Positions 34,920 to 45,815 of a stretch of 64,000 nucleotides of DNA are shown in pieces. The stretch lies in the NCBI GenBank assembly GCA_006386115.1, contig VFIW01000050.1, positions 481,339-545,338 on the forward strand, written 5' to 3'. This DNA comes from Globisporangium splendens. Lineage: Eukaryota; Oomycota; Peronosporomycetes; Pythiales; Pythiaceae. The position numbers and the translations under genes are program-made. The notes under the pieces were generated by a model, which saw only the letters and a program-made list of their open reading frames with translations, had not been told where the DNA came from and ran no database searches. How positions within the stretch are numbered: the first letter of the stretch is position 1; each line of letters starts with the position of its first letter.

Positions 34920-35522
34920 ATGAAAATCGGCGTTGTCTCGGAGCTCACGGGCTCGTCCGACATTTGTCAGACCGTGACCGACTTTGCTTCGCTGCAAGCA
35001 AAGGACTACCTTGAAGAAGACGAAGCCGTGCTCTTTGCGCTCTCGTCAGCGAGAGAAGAGTACGTGTTTACGAACACGAGCCTCGTCACGGCGTGCGGAT
35101 CCACCGCGATGTCGACGAAGCGCACTGCCGAGCGGTACGAGTACATGACGGAGCGCGTGACGCAGTTCCAGTTTGAAAGCTGCGGGGTCACCGACCGCGA
35201 CTGTGAGCTGAAATTCCACATAGGCAGCCGCGCGTTCTCGATCGACATCACCAAGGCGGAGCTAGCGAAGGCTCAGCACTTCTACCGCGTGCTGCTCGCT
35301 CTGAGCCGCGAACAGACCAACAACGCGCGGACCTGGGAGCTTGCGAGAACGGCTTTGGATGCGTCAGTGCGGTCCACGACCACGACGGACACGACGAGCA
35401 AACTGCTCGTAGAGCAAGCCACAGGCGTGCACGCGTGGCTCCAGGAGACCTTCGCCAAGACAAACCCGCGCTGCTACCAATCGGTGATCCAAGCAACGCT
35501 GGAGCACGCAGTCCAAGCGTGA
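34920..35522 (+). CDS. Bacterial-type PH domain protein, copy 3
   Basis: 200 residues, no intron, 203 nt after copy 2 on the same strand. The layout is the same (VSELTGSSDICQTVTDFAS, EDEAVLFALSSAREEYVFTN, FQFESCGVTDRDCELKFHIG, HAWLQETFAKTNPRCYQSVI). It is the most diverged copy: the FETAGR signature has become FESCGV and the second strand region is altered (STAMSTKRTAERYEYM). It may have taken a different ligand or partner. No clear initiator motif is seen upstream. Confidence 0.82.
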   Translation: MKIGVVSELTGSSDICQTVTDFASLQAKDYLEEDEAVLFALSSAREEYVFTNTSLVTACGSTAMSTKRTAERYEYMTERVTQFQFESCGVTDRDCELKFHIGSRAFSIDITKAELAKAQHFYRVLLALSREQTNNARTWELARTALDASVRSTTTTDTTSKLLVEQATGVHAWLQETFAKTNPRCYQSVIQATLEHAVQA

Positions 35523-35879
35523 AGACGCTTGCAATCCCAATTTCAAATGATGATAATTTCGTACCATGTCACAGACTTTACACCTCATCGGACTTCTATT
35601 TCTTTCAGTACGCTAAAGTATCGATAGCAATCGGTATCTTGCACTTGAAATTTGTAGGTTCTTTGCAGTAGATACCGGTAGAGGTGTTCTATTTCATTCG
35701 GACTTTTGTTCAGTAAAATCTATCCAGTACCTGTACCGGTATCCATTTTTCTGTTGTTCACCAGTATTTGAGAGATATACCACTCTCAACCGGTTTATCG
35801 ATATATATATATATACCGGTATCCCGTTCAGTGCAAGAATCGACTCCCACTCGAATGCAACCCACTGTCGGACACCAGT
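35523..35879. other. Gap with clustered ACCGGT palindromes and TA repeat
   Basis: About 357 bp between PH copy 3 and the next gene. TACCGGTA-type palindromes recur (near 35673, 35730 and 35814), with a (TA)n run at about 35801-35815 next to the last. An initiator-like sequence TTTCATTCGGACTTTT (35692-35707) matches the consensus at 14 of 16 positions but is 173-188 nt upstream of the ATG. Confidence 0.45.
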
Positions 35880-38842
35880 ATGGCGAAGCGCACCAACGAT
35901 GATGATGGTGACGGCGACGACGCGTTTGGCGAGCGCCATGCCGCACACCATACTCTCCACGCCGTAAAGAAGCAGTACGTGTACGCCATGCGCCGCTTTC
36001 TGTAAATGTGCATCTGCTGCTGCTGTCGCTGCGTCCTCACTGATCCTTTTGTGTTTGCACATGCCGCAGAAGAGCCGCCGGCAGTTCATTGCCAGCAGTG
36101 CGTGCGACTGAACGCCATGCTGGACGTAAAGAGGACCAGAGCGCAATGATGCAGCGGCATCTCTCGAACCGCCTAGCTGACGCGGCGCAGCTCAGTGTGG
36201 CCAGCGAGACCGCAGTCGTTTGCTTGCGGAGGCAGCGCCAGCGAGTCGTAGCGATATGCGCAAGCGCGAGTTCGCCAAGTGGAATAACAATACGAAGGAC
36301 AGGAGAGCACAAAACGAAGCAGGTGTTCATGGCAACGCCGCAGCAGGCGACCAAGTTGCGCGTGCTGCTGGAAATGATCGCGCAGTTCCGGATACACCTG
36401 CTGCAGTTCCAGAAAGCGCAAATGGAGCCGGATGGATTCGCTCGAGTCTGGCGGAGGCTCGACAGAGTTATTGCGAAAGCGAACTCCGTAGAAAACCCAG
36501 AGAAAAGGATCCAATACGTGCAGCGGAAACTGAGGAGAGCGATCGCGATCGCGAACAAAGTGCCGACGCGAACGATAGACGAAGAAGCTGCGAACTGTGA
36601 CGAAGCCGACGACGAGCTCGGGGCGTCCTCACCCGAGGCTGTGTCGCCTGCAGCAGAAACCTCAGCAGCGGCGCATAGCGAGCCGCTGGCTGTTGAGTTT
36701 CCGCCGCATCAGTGGATCCCGCCGATACTCCTGAAGATGTACGAGCAGGTGGAACGCGGTGGGAGGGACTACGAAGCCAGCGAAGCGTTGCGCGTGTCGA
36801 CTCGGAACTTGATGCTCAACATGCGAACCATCAATCCGTTTAGCCATCTGCAGATGCTCTACCGCGAGCCTCCTCCCGCAGCAGCCCACATGGAGTGGGA
36901 GTTGCGGCAGAATGCGACGGTGCAGAGCATCACCGCAGCACTGACGGCATCGCTTACGCCGCTGCATCGACTCGCGTTTTGGCTCACGAGTCCGCTTTCG
37001 TTGCACATCAAACCTGTGGCGTGCTGGCACCGGTTCTCGGACGTGATCGAGTCCATTCGGAGGCTCTCGGTGCATTTCCATGTCGTCGTGCTGTACTTGT
37101 ACTCGGTCGCCATGGGTCGCGAAGACGCGAGCGTGACGGAAGACTCGATTGCGCGACAAGTCGCGATCCAGTGCCAACTAGACGATCTGCGCAAAGCGTA
37201 CGACCTAAACCCGCAGCTGATGACCTCGAGCGATCGTCTGGTGCGCCAGTCGTATGCGTATTTCCCCGAATTGCTGGCGTTTCTGCACAAGTGGCGCCAA
37301 GAGCCTACTATTCACGCGTATGGGTTCCCATCCAGTGATGTGGCCAATGAATACATTGTCAATTTCCACTGGACAGAGAGGCGCAATCAGCGAACACTCG
37401 CAGAGCTGTCGACGCACTTGAAGGAGCTCTACCATTTGTGGCGAGAGTCAAGACTCGGCACGAAAGACTTTACAGTCATGCCGATTCAAAGGATTGGTCA
37501 GCTGGAGTACGCGATGAAAGAGAGGCTTCGCGCAGCGATCGATCTGTTGTATCACCACAATGTCGCCCATTGGATCCGGAATCGGCATAACTTGGGGTAT
37601 CGTATCGATAAGTTGCGCATCAAAGCAAGCGAGTGTTCCGCAGCAGAAGAAGAAAAGTGGAAGGAGAATTCTCCAGATCCCAGCCTCAACCCAACGAAAG
37701 ACGAATCAGGACAGCCAGAAGACAAAGCAATGCCAACATCACATGAGCACGAAGCCAAATACGAATTGGGACAGTCTGGGAACAAAGTGGCAGCAACCTC
37801 GTCGTATCATAAACATGAAGTCAAACCGCCAAAGGAAGAGCTAAATCAGCAAGAAGAAAACGGTATCGCGTCGCGGACTCTAAAAGAAGATGAAAACCCA
37901 AAGGCAAAAGTCGACGTCAAGCGTGACCTCGAGAAACCCCCGAAGTCACGACGAGAAGCAGCGCCAAAGCGCACGAGACAATTCCGTGCACCTGGAGTAT
38001 TTAATGTTAGCGAGAAGCAGTTGTCGTCGCCCTCGCTGCGATCGAAGCCTCCAAAAGTGCAGCGTGACTCGACGAGCAATTCGAACGGCGTTGCACAAGA
38101 GAAAGCAGTCAACAATTATGTAGCCGACTATGGCTCCAGCGGCACCATGCGCCTGACTAGCCAAGTGCATCTGAACGACATCTTTGCGTGGACAGACGAA
38201 GAGATTGACACATACGAGCAAGAAAAGGAGCACGTGTACCAGCTGCAGCAAAAGCTGTTGGCGCTGCGTGAGAAACTAGCGCTGGAAACGAGTATCGACG
38301 ACGCGAAGCGCACGTGGAACGCGCGCAAACTCCCGGGTCGACCAAAGCACAGCATGTCGCTACTCGAAGGCTGGGCTCGTATCCGTGGTGTTGCCGAACT
38401 CGCAGTGCGCCATGCCGAAGAAATCGCATTGCATGGTGCAGCCGAAGCGTTGATCCAGCGCCCATCGCTCCGCGTCGACACGAACGAGAGCTCGACAGAT
38501 GATGCTAGCGCGACTACGACTACGAGGACGACGGAACCTGGTGCGTTGACGGACGACAGTAAGACGCCGTTGGACGCCGCAGCGATGCAGGTGGACTTGC
38601 GCGAGTTGAAAGTCACGATCGGTGCGTCGCGGACGTCGATCGACGAGATGCTGAAGAGCTACGACGGGGAAAAATCGAGCGAATGGCGGAACCACTTGCT
38701 GTTTTTCGCCGAAGCGAGCAAGAATCTGCTGCAGATCGTGCAGCAGCAAGTCCCGAGTCTTGATGTGGGAGAAGTTGAAGGAGATAACTACGGCAACGAG
38801 GATCCAGGAAAGAGTGCGGAGGAAAGATCGGAAACGGGATAA
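35880..38842 (+). CDS. Large helical protein, distant paralogue of KH protein
   Basis: Two exons (35880-35974 and 36070-38842) give 955 residues. Exon 1 encodes MAKRTNDDDGDGDDAFGERH and splices at a GTACGT donor; the join keeps frame. I recognise no named domain. Its helical segments follow those of the KH protein at 21235-26588 in order: KLRVLLEMIAQFRIHLLQF, INPFSHLQMLYREPPP, VVVLYLYSVAMGRED, SYAYFPELLAFLHKW and LKELYHLWRESRL. It lacks the KH domain. From about residue 610 the middle is Lys/Glu/Pro-rich and looks disordered, and the C-terminus is helical again (IGASRTSIDEMLKSYDG). Function unknown. Confidence 0.75.
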
Positions 38843-40678
38843 AGAGCGAAAGGATATCGAAGCCAGTTCAAGAGACGTGATCCCCTGCGTCGGGGAGAGG
38901 CTCGTCAAGTGAGTCCAGTGCAATGCGGGCGAAGAATCCAATTGAGTCATGGGATCAGCTCAATTGTGGTACTACCGAATGGCGCGAGGGTGGTGGTAAG
39001 ATGAGTCCAGTGGCACACACATGGGGGTGAGTGCAACTTGTGACACGCGTCAGCTCTTGAGCCGAGACCACCAGCGCGGCGTCCACTTTGGAGCGCTATT
39101 GACTGGTGGGGTCCTGTTCGGACGCTGTTGCAGCAGACTGATCACCTACAAATGCACAGGAAAAGCAGTAGAGACTTGAACATGTGGGTGCAAACAGAAG
39201 CTTCGAGTTGTGCATTGGCTGACGAGGTTGAGATTCTAGTTGTTCCAACTTGAGTCGCTTGGTTCTGCGACGTCAACTTGAGACAATTAATTGTCTGCCT
39301 TCACTGTCTTAATTTTTCTGGATTTTGGGTACCTCGTGGTACCTACAGCTTCGTTGCAGCAAACGGATCGCGTCAACGGCTACACCCGGAAAAACAACAT
39401 GGACGCTGATCTTGTGACTATTATAGGCGTGCAACAAAGTTGAAGTGCGCGACGACCAGCATGAGTGAGACTCTTTTTGCTCCTTCAGTGTAACGTCTTT
39501 TTTGGCGCTGAGAAGTGACAATTTTGAGACACAATTAAAGTTGTCTTCTGGAGCAGTTCAATTTTTCTCAATCTGCGGTGCGGTGCACAGCACAAAACAC
39601 ATGGCACCAAAAAAAGGGCAGTGCTTTTCGACAATTAAATCAATTTTCGGCATCCAGCGACCAATCATTTCTGACTGCGGGCAAAGCAATTCTCCAAATC
39701 ACATTAGCAGCGTGCATAAAACGGCTGTTCTCAACAGCGAAAAAAGTGATGGGAGGGGTAGAAAATGCATAGCTGCCTGTTCCTCAACAAACAAACAAAA
39801 GCGAGAACACCGCGCAAATCACCCTCGTGTTTATGGCAGAAGCGCTTGTGTTTGCTGCATCACAGTGCACAGACGCTGAGATCTTATGCACAGCTTTTGC
39901 AGATTATAAAAAGAGAGATGGCAAACACTTGCGAGATGACGCTTCTTTCTTACCGTATTCTGTTTTCTTTCCTCTTTCTCGCAGCCGTTTTTACATTTTG
40001 TCGCCATCAAGCGAAGAAAATCAAAATAATATATAACCTAACCAGCTGGTCACACATCCATCAACCACCATCCGTACACATACAAACTTGCAGTGCGTCC
40101 GTCGCATCTGCTCGTCCAGTCCCCGTTACATACAGCAAGTGCACACTGCACATGCAACCCCACATTGCGTACACATACAAATTCCAAATGTGCATGAAAA
40201 CTTGTCGAGCGAGGGTCAGACGCGCCTGTGCACGCACGCACGACAACAAAGTTGTTTGTATGGGTCTCACCTTTTTATGTGAGCAGAAAAAAAAGAGAGA
40301 GAGAGGCAACACAACACAACGCAACGCGCCTCCACATACGAGAGAGAGCCCGCCGCCATATACACAGACAACAAGCACCATCCTGCGTCTCTGCGTGTGT
40401 GTGTCTGGATTGGTCCCATCGAAACACAAGTCGCCATTGCGCGCGCTTGCTTTCTCTGTATTGCAATATTGTGGGCGTGTCCGGTTGCGACGGCGTCCCA
40501 TATTGGAAGCAGCCACTTGACTTGCCAGCCACGTCGCACCGCGTGAGTGTGTGCACCGTTGTTGTTGTGGGTTTGTGCACCAAATAAACACACTCAGCAT
40601 CAACATCTCGACAAGCAGCACAAATCGACAAACCGCGTTTGGCGCATTTGCGGGAGGGACGACGTGCTGCTTCTCACA
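38843..40678. other. Intergenic region and flippase 5' flank
   Basis: About 1.8 kb. No open frame here has recognisable content; the longest (39765-40520) is low-complexity and CA-rich. The right end, with CACA and GAGA runs near 40300-40370, is the promoter and leader of the flippase gene. Confidence 0.5.
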
Positions 40679-43600
40679 ATGAAGAGCGGCAAGGCGGTCT
40701 CGCAGGACGAGAATGACGGCGCCGCAACGCCCAAAGTGAGCGAGTACGTGCTGCTGGCGGCGTCGCCGCGGCCCAAGACGCACTCACAGGACGCCGCGGC
40801 GTCGTCGCCCAGCGACGCGCGCAGCCCGAGCCTGTTTGCGCTCAAGAGCCCGTTCCAGAAGAGCCCCCAGACGCGTTCTGCGGACGAAAATGAGGACGAG
40901 CAGGGCGAACGAGAGATCAAAGAGGCGTACGAGGAGCTCACGCTGCTGGACGATGTTGTGGACCAGAACGTGGTGCTCGAGAGCTCGCCGCAGGACTGGC
41001 CGCACCGCCGCCGCCAGAACAACAAGCTCGACCTGATCCAGGAAGCGCCGCGCGCGAGCCACGAGAAGAGCAACTACGATGAGAACGAGGAGAATGAGCT
41101 GACAGAGAACAGCGGCCAGAAAGACGGGGACAATAATGACGACGAAAATGAAGAAGAGGAAGTGTGTCGGTACGTGTATCTGAACGCGCCGCAGGAGAAC
41201 GCGGCGCAGGGCTACTGCAACAACACGGTGGTCACGTCGCGCTTCACGATCTACAACTTCATCCCCAAGCTTCTCTTCTACGAGTTCAGCAAGCTCGCGA
41301 ATGCCTATTTTCTCGTCATATCGGTCATGCAGACCATCAAGCCGATCTCCAACACGGGTGGCTTCCCCGCGTCGCTGCCGGCGCTCACGATCATCGTGCT
41401 CATCGACATGTTTTTCGCGTGCCTCGAGGACTACAAGCGCCACAAGGCCGACCACATCGCCAACGAGCTCCCGTGCCGCAAGTTCTCTCTCGAGTCGCGC
41501 TCCTTTGAGGCGTCCAAGTGGCAGCACCTGCACGTGGGTGACGTCGTGAAGCTCTACAACCGCGAGGCTGTGCCGGCCGATCTCGTGATCCTCGGCGCAT
41601 CCGAGCCTGATCCGGAGAACCCCGCGGGCATCTGTTACGTCGAGACCAAGTCTCTGGACGGCGAGACCAACCTGAAGCTCCGCCAGGGTCTCGAAGCGAC
41701 GTACACGGTGCTGCAGCACGACGAGCAGATCGCCGACCTCGCGGGCGTCGTCATCTGCGAGACGCCCAACAACTCGATCCACCGGTTCAACGGCTCGCTC
41801 TCTCTCCAGAGCGGCACGAAGGAGGCGATCACGACGAACGCGGTCGTGCTGCGCGGCTCGACGCTGCGCAACACCGAGTACATCTACGGTCTCGTTGTCA
41901 ACACAGGTCCGGACACGAAGATCATGATGGCGTCCTCGAACACGCCCATGAAGTGGAGCAACATGGAGCGGCGCCTGAACCGGCAGATCATGTACATTTG
42001 CGCGCTCATGGTCGTGCTCTGTCTCACGGGCGCGATCGCGTCGGCGATCTGGAACCACTCCAACCTGAGCAGACATCGCGGCGAAGGCGCGTGGTACCTG
42101 TACGATAACAATGCGACGGCGGTGCGCGCGCCTGTGGGCAACTTTGTGATCCAGGTTTTATACTACTTCCTGCTGCTCAACTCGTTCATCCCCGTGTCGC
42201 TCTACGTCAGCATGACGTCGGTCAAGTTCATGCAGGCATACTTTATGAACAACGACCTCGAGATGTACCACGAGGAGTCAGACACGCCGTTCCAGGTGCG
42301 CACGATGTCGCTGAACGAGGAGCTCGGCCAGATCGACTACATCTTCAGCGACAAGACCGGCACGCTCACGTGCAACATCATGGAGTTCCGCAAGTGCTCG
42401 ATCCACGGCGTGGCGTATGGCATGGGTGAGACGGAGGTGGGTATCGCGGCCAAGAAGCGCCGTCAAGCCGAAGAAGAAGCAGATCCGCGTGCCATGGGTG
42501 CTGCGATCGCTGAAGAGCGGAACGAGGACGACGGCCACCGCCACCGGGAGATCAAGGCGCCGTACGTCAACTACCAGGACGATGCGATTTTCGAAGCGTT
42601 GGCGCAAGAAGACAGCACGCAGGCCAAGGCCATCCATCGATTCTTTGAACACTTGGGTGTGTGCCACACGGTGATGCCGGAGAGAACCGCCGACGGCAAT
42701 CTCCGACTGAGCGCGTCGTCTCCCGATGAGCAAGCGCTGGTCGCAGCCGCGGGGTGCTTTGGGTACAAGTTCGTGGCGCGGTCTCCAGGAAAAGCGATGG
42801 TCGAGTACTTTTCGTGCATCGAGAACACGGGGGAAGACGACTGCTCTTCGACAACGCAGCCGGTCGCGGGCAATCCCGTCGGCGCGTACCACGTGCTCGA
42901 GGTGCTCGAGTTCAACAGCACGCGCAAGCGTATGTCGGTGATCGTGCGCATTCCGGACGGGAAGCTCAAGCTGCTGTGTAAAGGCGCTGACACGGTCATG
43001 TACGAGCGTCTGCGACCCACGACGGATCCGCGCTTGCTCCAGATCCGCAACAAGACGCTCCAGGACATGGAGATGTTCGCGTCGGAGGGGCTGCGCACGC
43101 TCGTGATCGGCGAGGCCGACGTGGACGAGACGTTCTTTGCGAGCTGGGTGCTTCGGTACCGTACGGCGATCAACGACATGCGCCAGATTGAGCTGCGACG
43201 ACTGGGCGATGCGAACGACATTGATCGGCTGATGGAGGAGATCGAAGTGAACCTGGAGGTGCTTGGCGCAACAGCCATCGAGGATCGTCTGCAGGCCGAG
43301 GTGCCCGACACGATCCACAAACTGCGCCAGGCGTCGATCAAGATCTGGATGCTCACGGGCGACAAGGAGGAGACGGCGATCAACATTGGCTTTGCGTGTC
43401 GCTTGCTGACGCCAGACGTCGAGCGCGTCGTGATCTCTGCGGACACGCACCCGGACCTCGGCTCGATCATGGAGGAACTCGAGCGATACAGCACTCTGCA
43501 GCAGATGAGCGACGGCGAGATGAGCGACTCGGATCGCACCAAGCGCGGAGGACGACGAGGGCTCACAGGGACGCCAACGACCGAAAACTCGGAAGATACG

Positions 43601-45499
43601 CGGCCGCTGACGCGCATTGAGAGCATCGCATGCTTCAACGCGACGCACGACGAGCTCGCGCTGGTGATCGACGGCGAAACCCTCGAGCTGGCGCTGGACC
43701 AGTGTCCGGAGCTCCTGCTGAGCGTGGCCGAGAAGTGCGTGGCGGTGATCGCGTGCCGCGTGTCGCCAGCCCAGAAAGCGCAACTCGTGCACCTGGTGCG
43801 CGACAATAGCCCCAAGGTGCGTACGCTCGCGATCGGCGACGGCGCGAACGACGTGTCGATGATCCAAGCAGCCCACGTCGGCGTGGGCATCTCGGGCCAG
43901 GAGGGCATGCAGGCTGCTAACTCGTCGGACTACGCGATCGCGCAGTTCCGGTTCCTCTCGCGGCTGCTGCTCGTGCACGGCCGCTGGAACTACGTGCGCA
44001 TGGGGAAGCTCATTCTGTACATTTTCTACAAGAATGTGATGATGAACCTGACGCAGTTCTGGTACATGATCTTCACGGGCTTTTCGGGGCAAAAGTTCTT
44101 CCTCGAGTGGGGACTGCAGGGCTACAACCTCTTCTTCACGGCGCTGCCGATCGTGCTCATCAGTACGCTGGAGCAGGATGTGCCGGCGAACCTGGCGCAC
44201 AACTACCCACTGCTCTACCGCATCGGCCAGGAGAACAGCCACTTCAACACCAAGATCGTCTGGGCTTGGATCACGTCGTGCGTCTGGGAGTCGCTCATCA
44301 TCAGCTTCGGCACGCTCTTCGGCATGCGGTACCTGACCGATGAAGGCGACACGCCAACCATGTGGGTCTACGGCTGCACGGCGTTCACGATCGTGCTGCT
44401 CGTCGTGACGCTCAAGCTGTGTCTGCACCAGCAGATGTGGTGGCCGGTCCACCTCGCGATCTACATCTGCTCGGTCTCGCTCTGGGTCGTCACGGCGGCC
44501 ATCATCTCGAGCGGCAACTCGATCAGTTCGGCGTACTGGAACGGCGTCTTCTCCAACTCGTTCGGCGTCCAGGTGTTCTGGCTGCTCGTGCCGCTACTGA
44601 CGTTCACGGCGCTGTCGCGAGACTTTTTGTGGAAGGGGTACATTCGCGCGTTCCGGCCATCATACAAGCACCTGGCGCAGGAAGTGAGCGCGTTCGGGTT
44701 GACGCCTCTGGCCGACAAGCTGCTCGCGTTCCCGCCTGCCGAGACGATCCCATGGGGCGATATGGAAGCGCCTGCAACTGCGGAGAGCGTCGTGGAGCTG
44801 CCGAGACGCAGCCGCGTGAGCACCAGCGAAGCGATCAAGATGGCGGTGCTGTCCGCGGCAGGCGCGGGCTCGGCGATCGCGATACCACCACGTCCATTGC
44901 CGCCGGCGCCCCGACAGCTGGCGCGCAAGTCGGTCAGCCGTGGCAGTGCGTTCAGTTACGATGCCGAGAGTGTCATGGTCGAGTCGTTTATGGCCACGGA
45001 GAGGTATAACAACCAGGAGTACCCGCAGGATGCGCGCACGTTGTTCGAGCGCCATGCGAGTCGTGGATCCATGGCGTTCCATGGACTACCGGACTCGGAA
45101 GCTGTCACGCACGCGCTGAGCGTGCTGAATAACGGCAATGGAGACGACGACGAAGGCGCCGCGCGACCGCGAGGACGCGAACGACTGCACTCTGCCGGCA
45201 ACATCTTCCGCGGCGCGCGCCACTCGTTTGCGAAGCGGCCGCGGTTCGGATCGGCGTCGACGGTGCAGGGGGTGAACACGAACACCAATAACACGCGCGG
45301 CAGCCTCGTGGCCTCCAACAGCGACGTCCAGTCGCCGTCGCCGTACCACCACCAGCAGAGCGCAGTGTCCAGCGAAGGAGGAGTGTCCACGCCACTCACT
45401 CCAGGAGATCCGTCCTTCCAGCAGCAGCAGCAGCAGCGGTCAGGTCCGCTCGTGCGCCGATACACGACCCCAAGGTACAATCGCCAAATGTCCGCATGA
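40679..45499 (+). CDS. P4-ATPase phospholipid flippase
   Basis: Type IV P-type ATPase that moves aminophospholipids to the cytosolic leaflet of the plasma membrane, Golgi or endosomes. 1606 residues, no intron. The ATG at 40679 is chosen because the frame upstream is low-complexity leader. Motifs: actuator DGETNLK (from residue 327), TM4 PVSL in place of the usual PISL, phosphorylation site DKTGTLT (Asp558), nucleotide-binding KGADTVMYERL, hinge GDGANDVSMIQAA (from 1053), and the flippase signature GQEGMQAANSSDYAIAQF. Ten membrane spans fit the pattern. The N-terminal 165 residues are acidic and disordered; the C-terminal 200 are Ser/Gln-rich and may be a regulatory tail. Family assignment is firm; the transported lipid is not. 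Confidence 0.95.
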   Translation: MKSGKAVSQDENDGAATPKVSEYVLLAASPRPKTHSQDAAASSPSDARSPSLFALKSPFQKSPQTRSADENEDEQGEREIKEAYEELTLLDDVVDQNVVLESSPQDWPHRRRQNNKLDLIQEAPRASHEKSNYDENEENELTENSGQKDGDNNDDENEEEEVCRYVYLNAPQENAAQGYCNNTVVTSRFTIYNFIPKLLFYEFSKLANAYFLVISVMQTIKPISNTGGFPASLPALTIIVLIDMFFACLEDYKRHKADHIANELPCRKFSLESRSFEASKWQHLHVGDVVKLYNREAVPADLVILGASEPDPENPAGICYVETKSLDGETNLKLRQGLEATYTVLQHDEQIADLAGVVICETPNNSIHRFNGSLSLQSGTKEAITTNAVVLRGSTLRNTEYIYGLVVNTGPDTKIMMASSNTPMKWSNMERRLNRQIMYICALMVVLCLTGAIASAIWNHSNLSRHRGEGAWYLYDNNATAVRAPVGNFVIQVLYYFLLLNSFIPVSLYVSMTSVKFMQAYFMNNDLEMYHEESDTPFQVRTMSLNEELGQIDYIFSDKTGTLTCNIMEFRKCSIHGVAYGMGETEVGIAAKKRRQAEEEADPRAMGAAIAEERNEDDGHRHREIKAPYVNYQDDAIFEALAQEDSTQAKAIHRFFEHLGVCHTVMPERTADGNLRLSASSPDEQALVAAAGCFGYKFVARSPGKAMVEYFSCIENTGEDDCSSTTQPVAGNPVGAYHVLEVLEFNSTRKRMSVIVRIPDGKLKLLCKGADTVMYERLRPTTDPRLLQIRNKTLQDMEMFASEGLRTLVIGEADVDETFFASWVLRYRTAINDMRQIELRRLGDANDIDRLMEEIEVNLEVLGATAIEDRLQAEVPDTIHKLRQASIKIWMLTGDKEETAINIGFACRLLTPDVERVVISADTHPDLGSIMEELERYSTLQQMSDGEMSDSDRTKRGGRRGLTGTPTTENSEDTRPLTRIESIACFNATHDELALVIDGETLELALDQCPELLLSVAEKCVAVIACRVSPAQKAQLVHLVRDNSPKVRTLAIGDGANDVSMIQAAHVGVGISGQEGMQAANSSDYAIAQFRFLSRLLLVHGRWNYVRMGKLILYIFYKNVMMNLTQFWYMIFTGFSGQKFFLEWGLQGYNLFFTALPIVLISTLEQDVPANLAHNYPLLYRIGQENSHFNTKIVWAWITSCVWESLIISFGTLFGMRYLTDEGDTPTMWVYGCTAFTIVLLVVTLKLCLHQQMWWPVHLAIYICSVSLWVVTAAIISSGNSISSAYWNGVFSNSFGVQVFWLLVPLLTFTALSRDFLWKGYIRAFRPSYKHLAQEVSAFGLTPLADKLLAFPPAETIPWGDMEAPATAESVVELPRRSRVSTSEAIKMAVLSAAGAGSAIAIPPRPLPPAPRQLARKSVSRGSAFSYDAESVMVESFMATERYNNQEYPQDARTLFERHASRGSMAFHGLPDSEAVTHALSVLNNGNGDDDEGAARPRGRERLHSAGNIFRGARHSFAKRPRFGSASTVQGVNTNTNNTRGSLVASNSDVQSPSPYHHQQSAVSSEGGVSTPLTPGDPSFQQQQQQRSGPLVRRYTTPRYNRQMSA

Positions 45500-45801
45500 T
45501 TGAGACATGCGATGTGCGGCGTCATGACAAACTAGAAAAAGCACGAAAGCAGCGGACGATAAAACTGTATAGAAAGACAACCACGAACATCGAAGAGGAC
45601 TTCTATTTATTGGTTAACCCGGTCTTCACTCTTGAATACCGGTATTTCCCGATGCAACAACTGATGACCAAATATTAGCTGGTTATCGGTAATCGAAGAA
45701 TTCACATCAAATCAACATCACTGTGTGATTGGCTCGAAGTTGGTGTGGACGTCCTCCAAATTGAGCATTTTTCCCATACAAAAAGACATTGGCATTTAAT
45801 G
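45500..45801. other. Gap between flippase and LINE
   Basis: About 300 bp, 3' flank of the flippase and the pre-insertion sequence on the 3' side of the LINE. Read on the minus strand it continues an open frame across the empty insertion site (see findings). Confidence 0.4.
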
Positions 45802-45815
45802 GAATGGTTGATCTT
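45802..45815. repeat. LINE target-site duplication, 3' copy
   Basis: GAATGGTTGATCTT on the plus strand, an exact copy of 49844-49857. The two copies bracket the LINE, with the A-rich element 3' end (minus strand ...AATTAAAGAA) directly inside this one. Confidence 0.85.

Noticed and set aside
36089..36420. KH domain in the protein at 35880-38842
   Set aside because: A short stretch (GITIRRTGEHKTKQVFMATP) resembled KH strands, but the neighbouring helix aligns better with the post-KH helical region of the larger paralogue, so no KH is called.
39765..40520. 251-codon frame upstream of the flippase
   Set aside because: Built on CA/GA simple sequence; no domain.
40784..44452. Very long antisense open frames opposite the flippase (430 and 724 codons)
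   Set aside because: They follow from the strong G/C-ending codon bias of the flippase gene, are rich in Arg, His, Asp and Val as shadows usually are, and show no domain.
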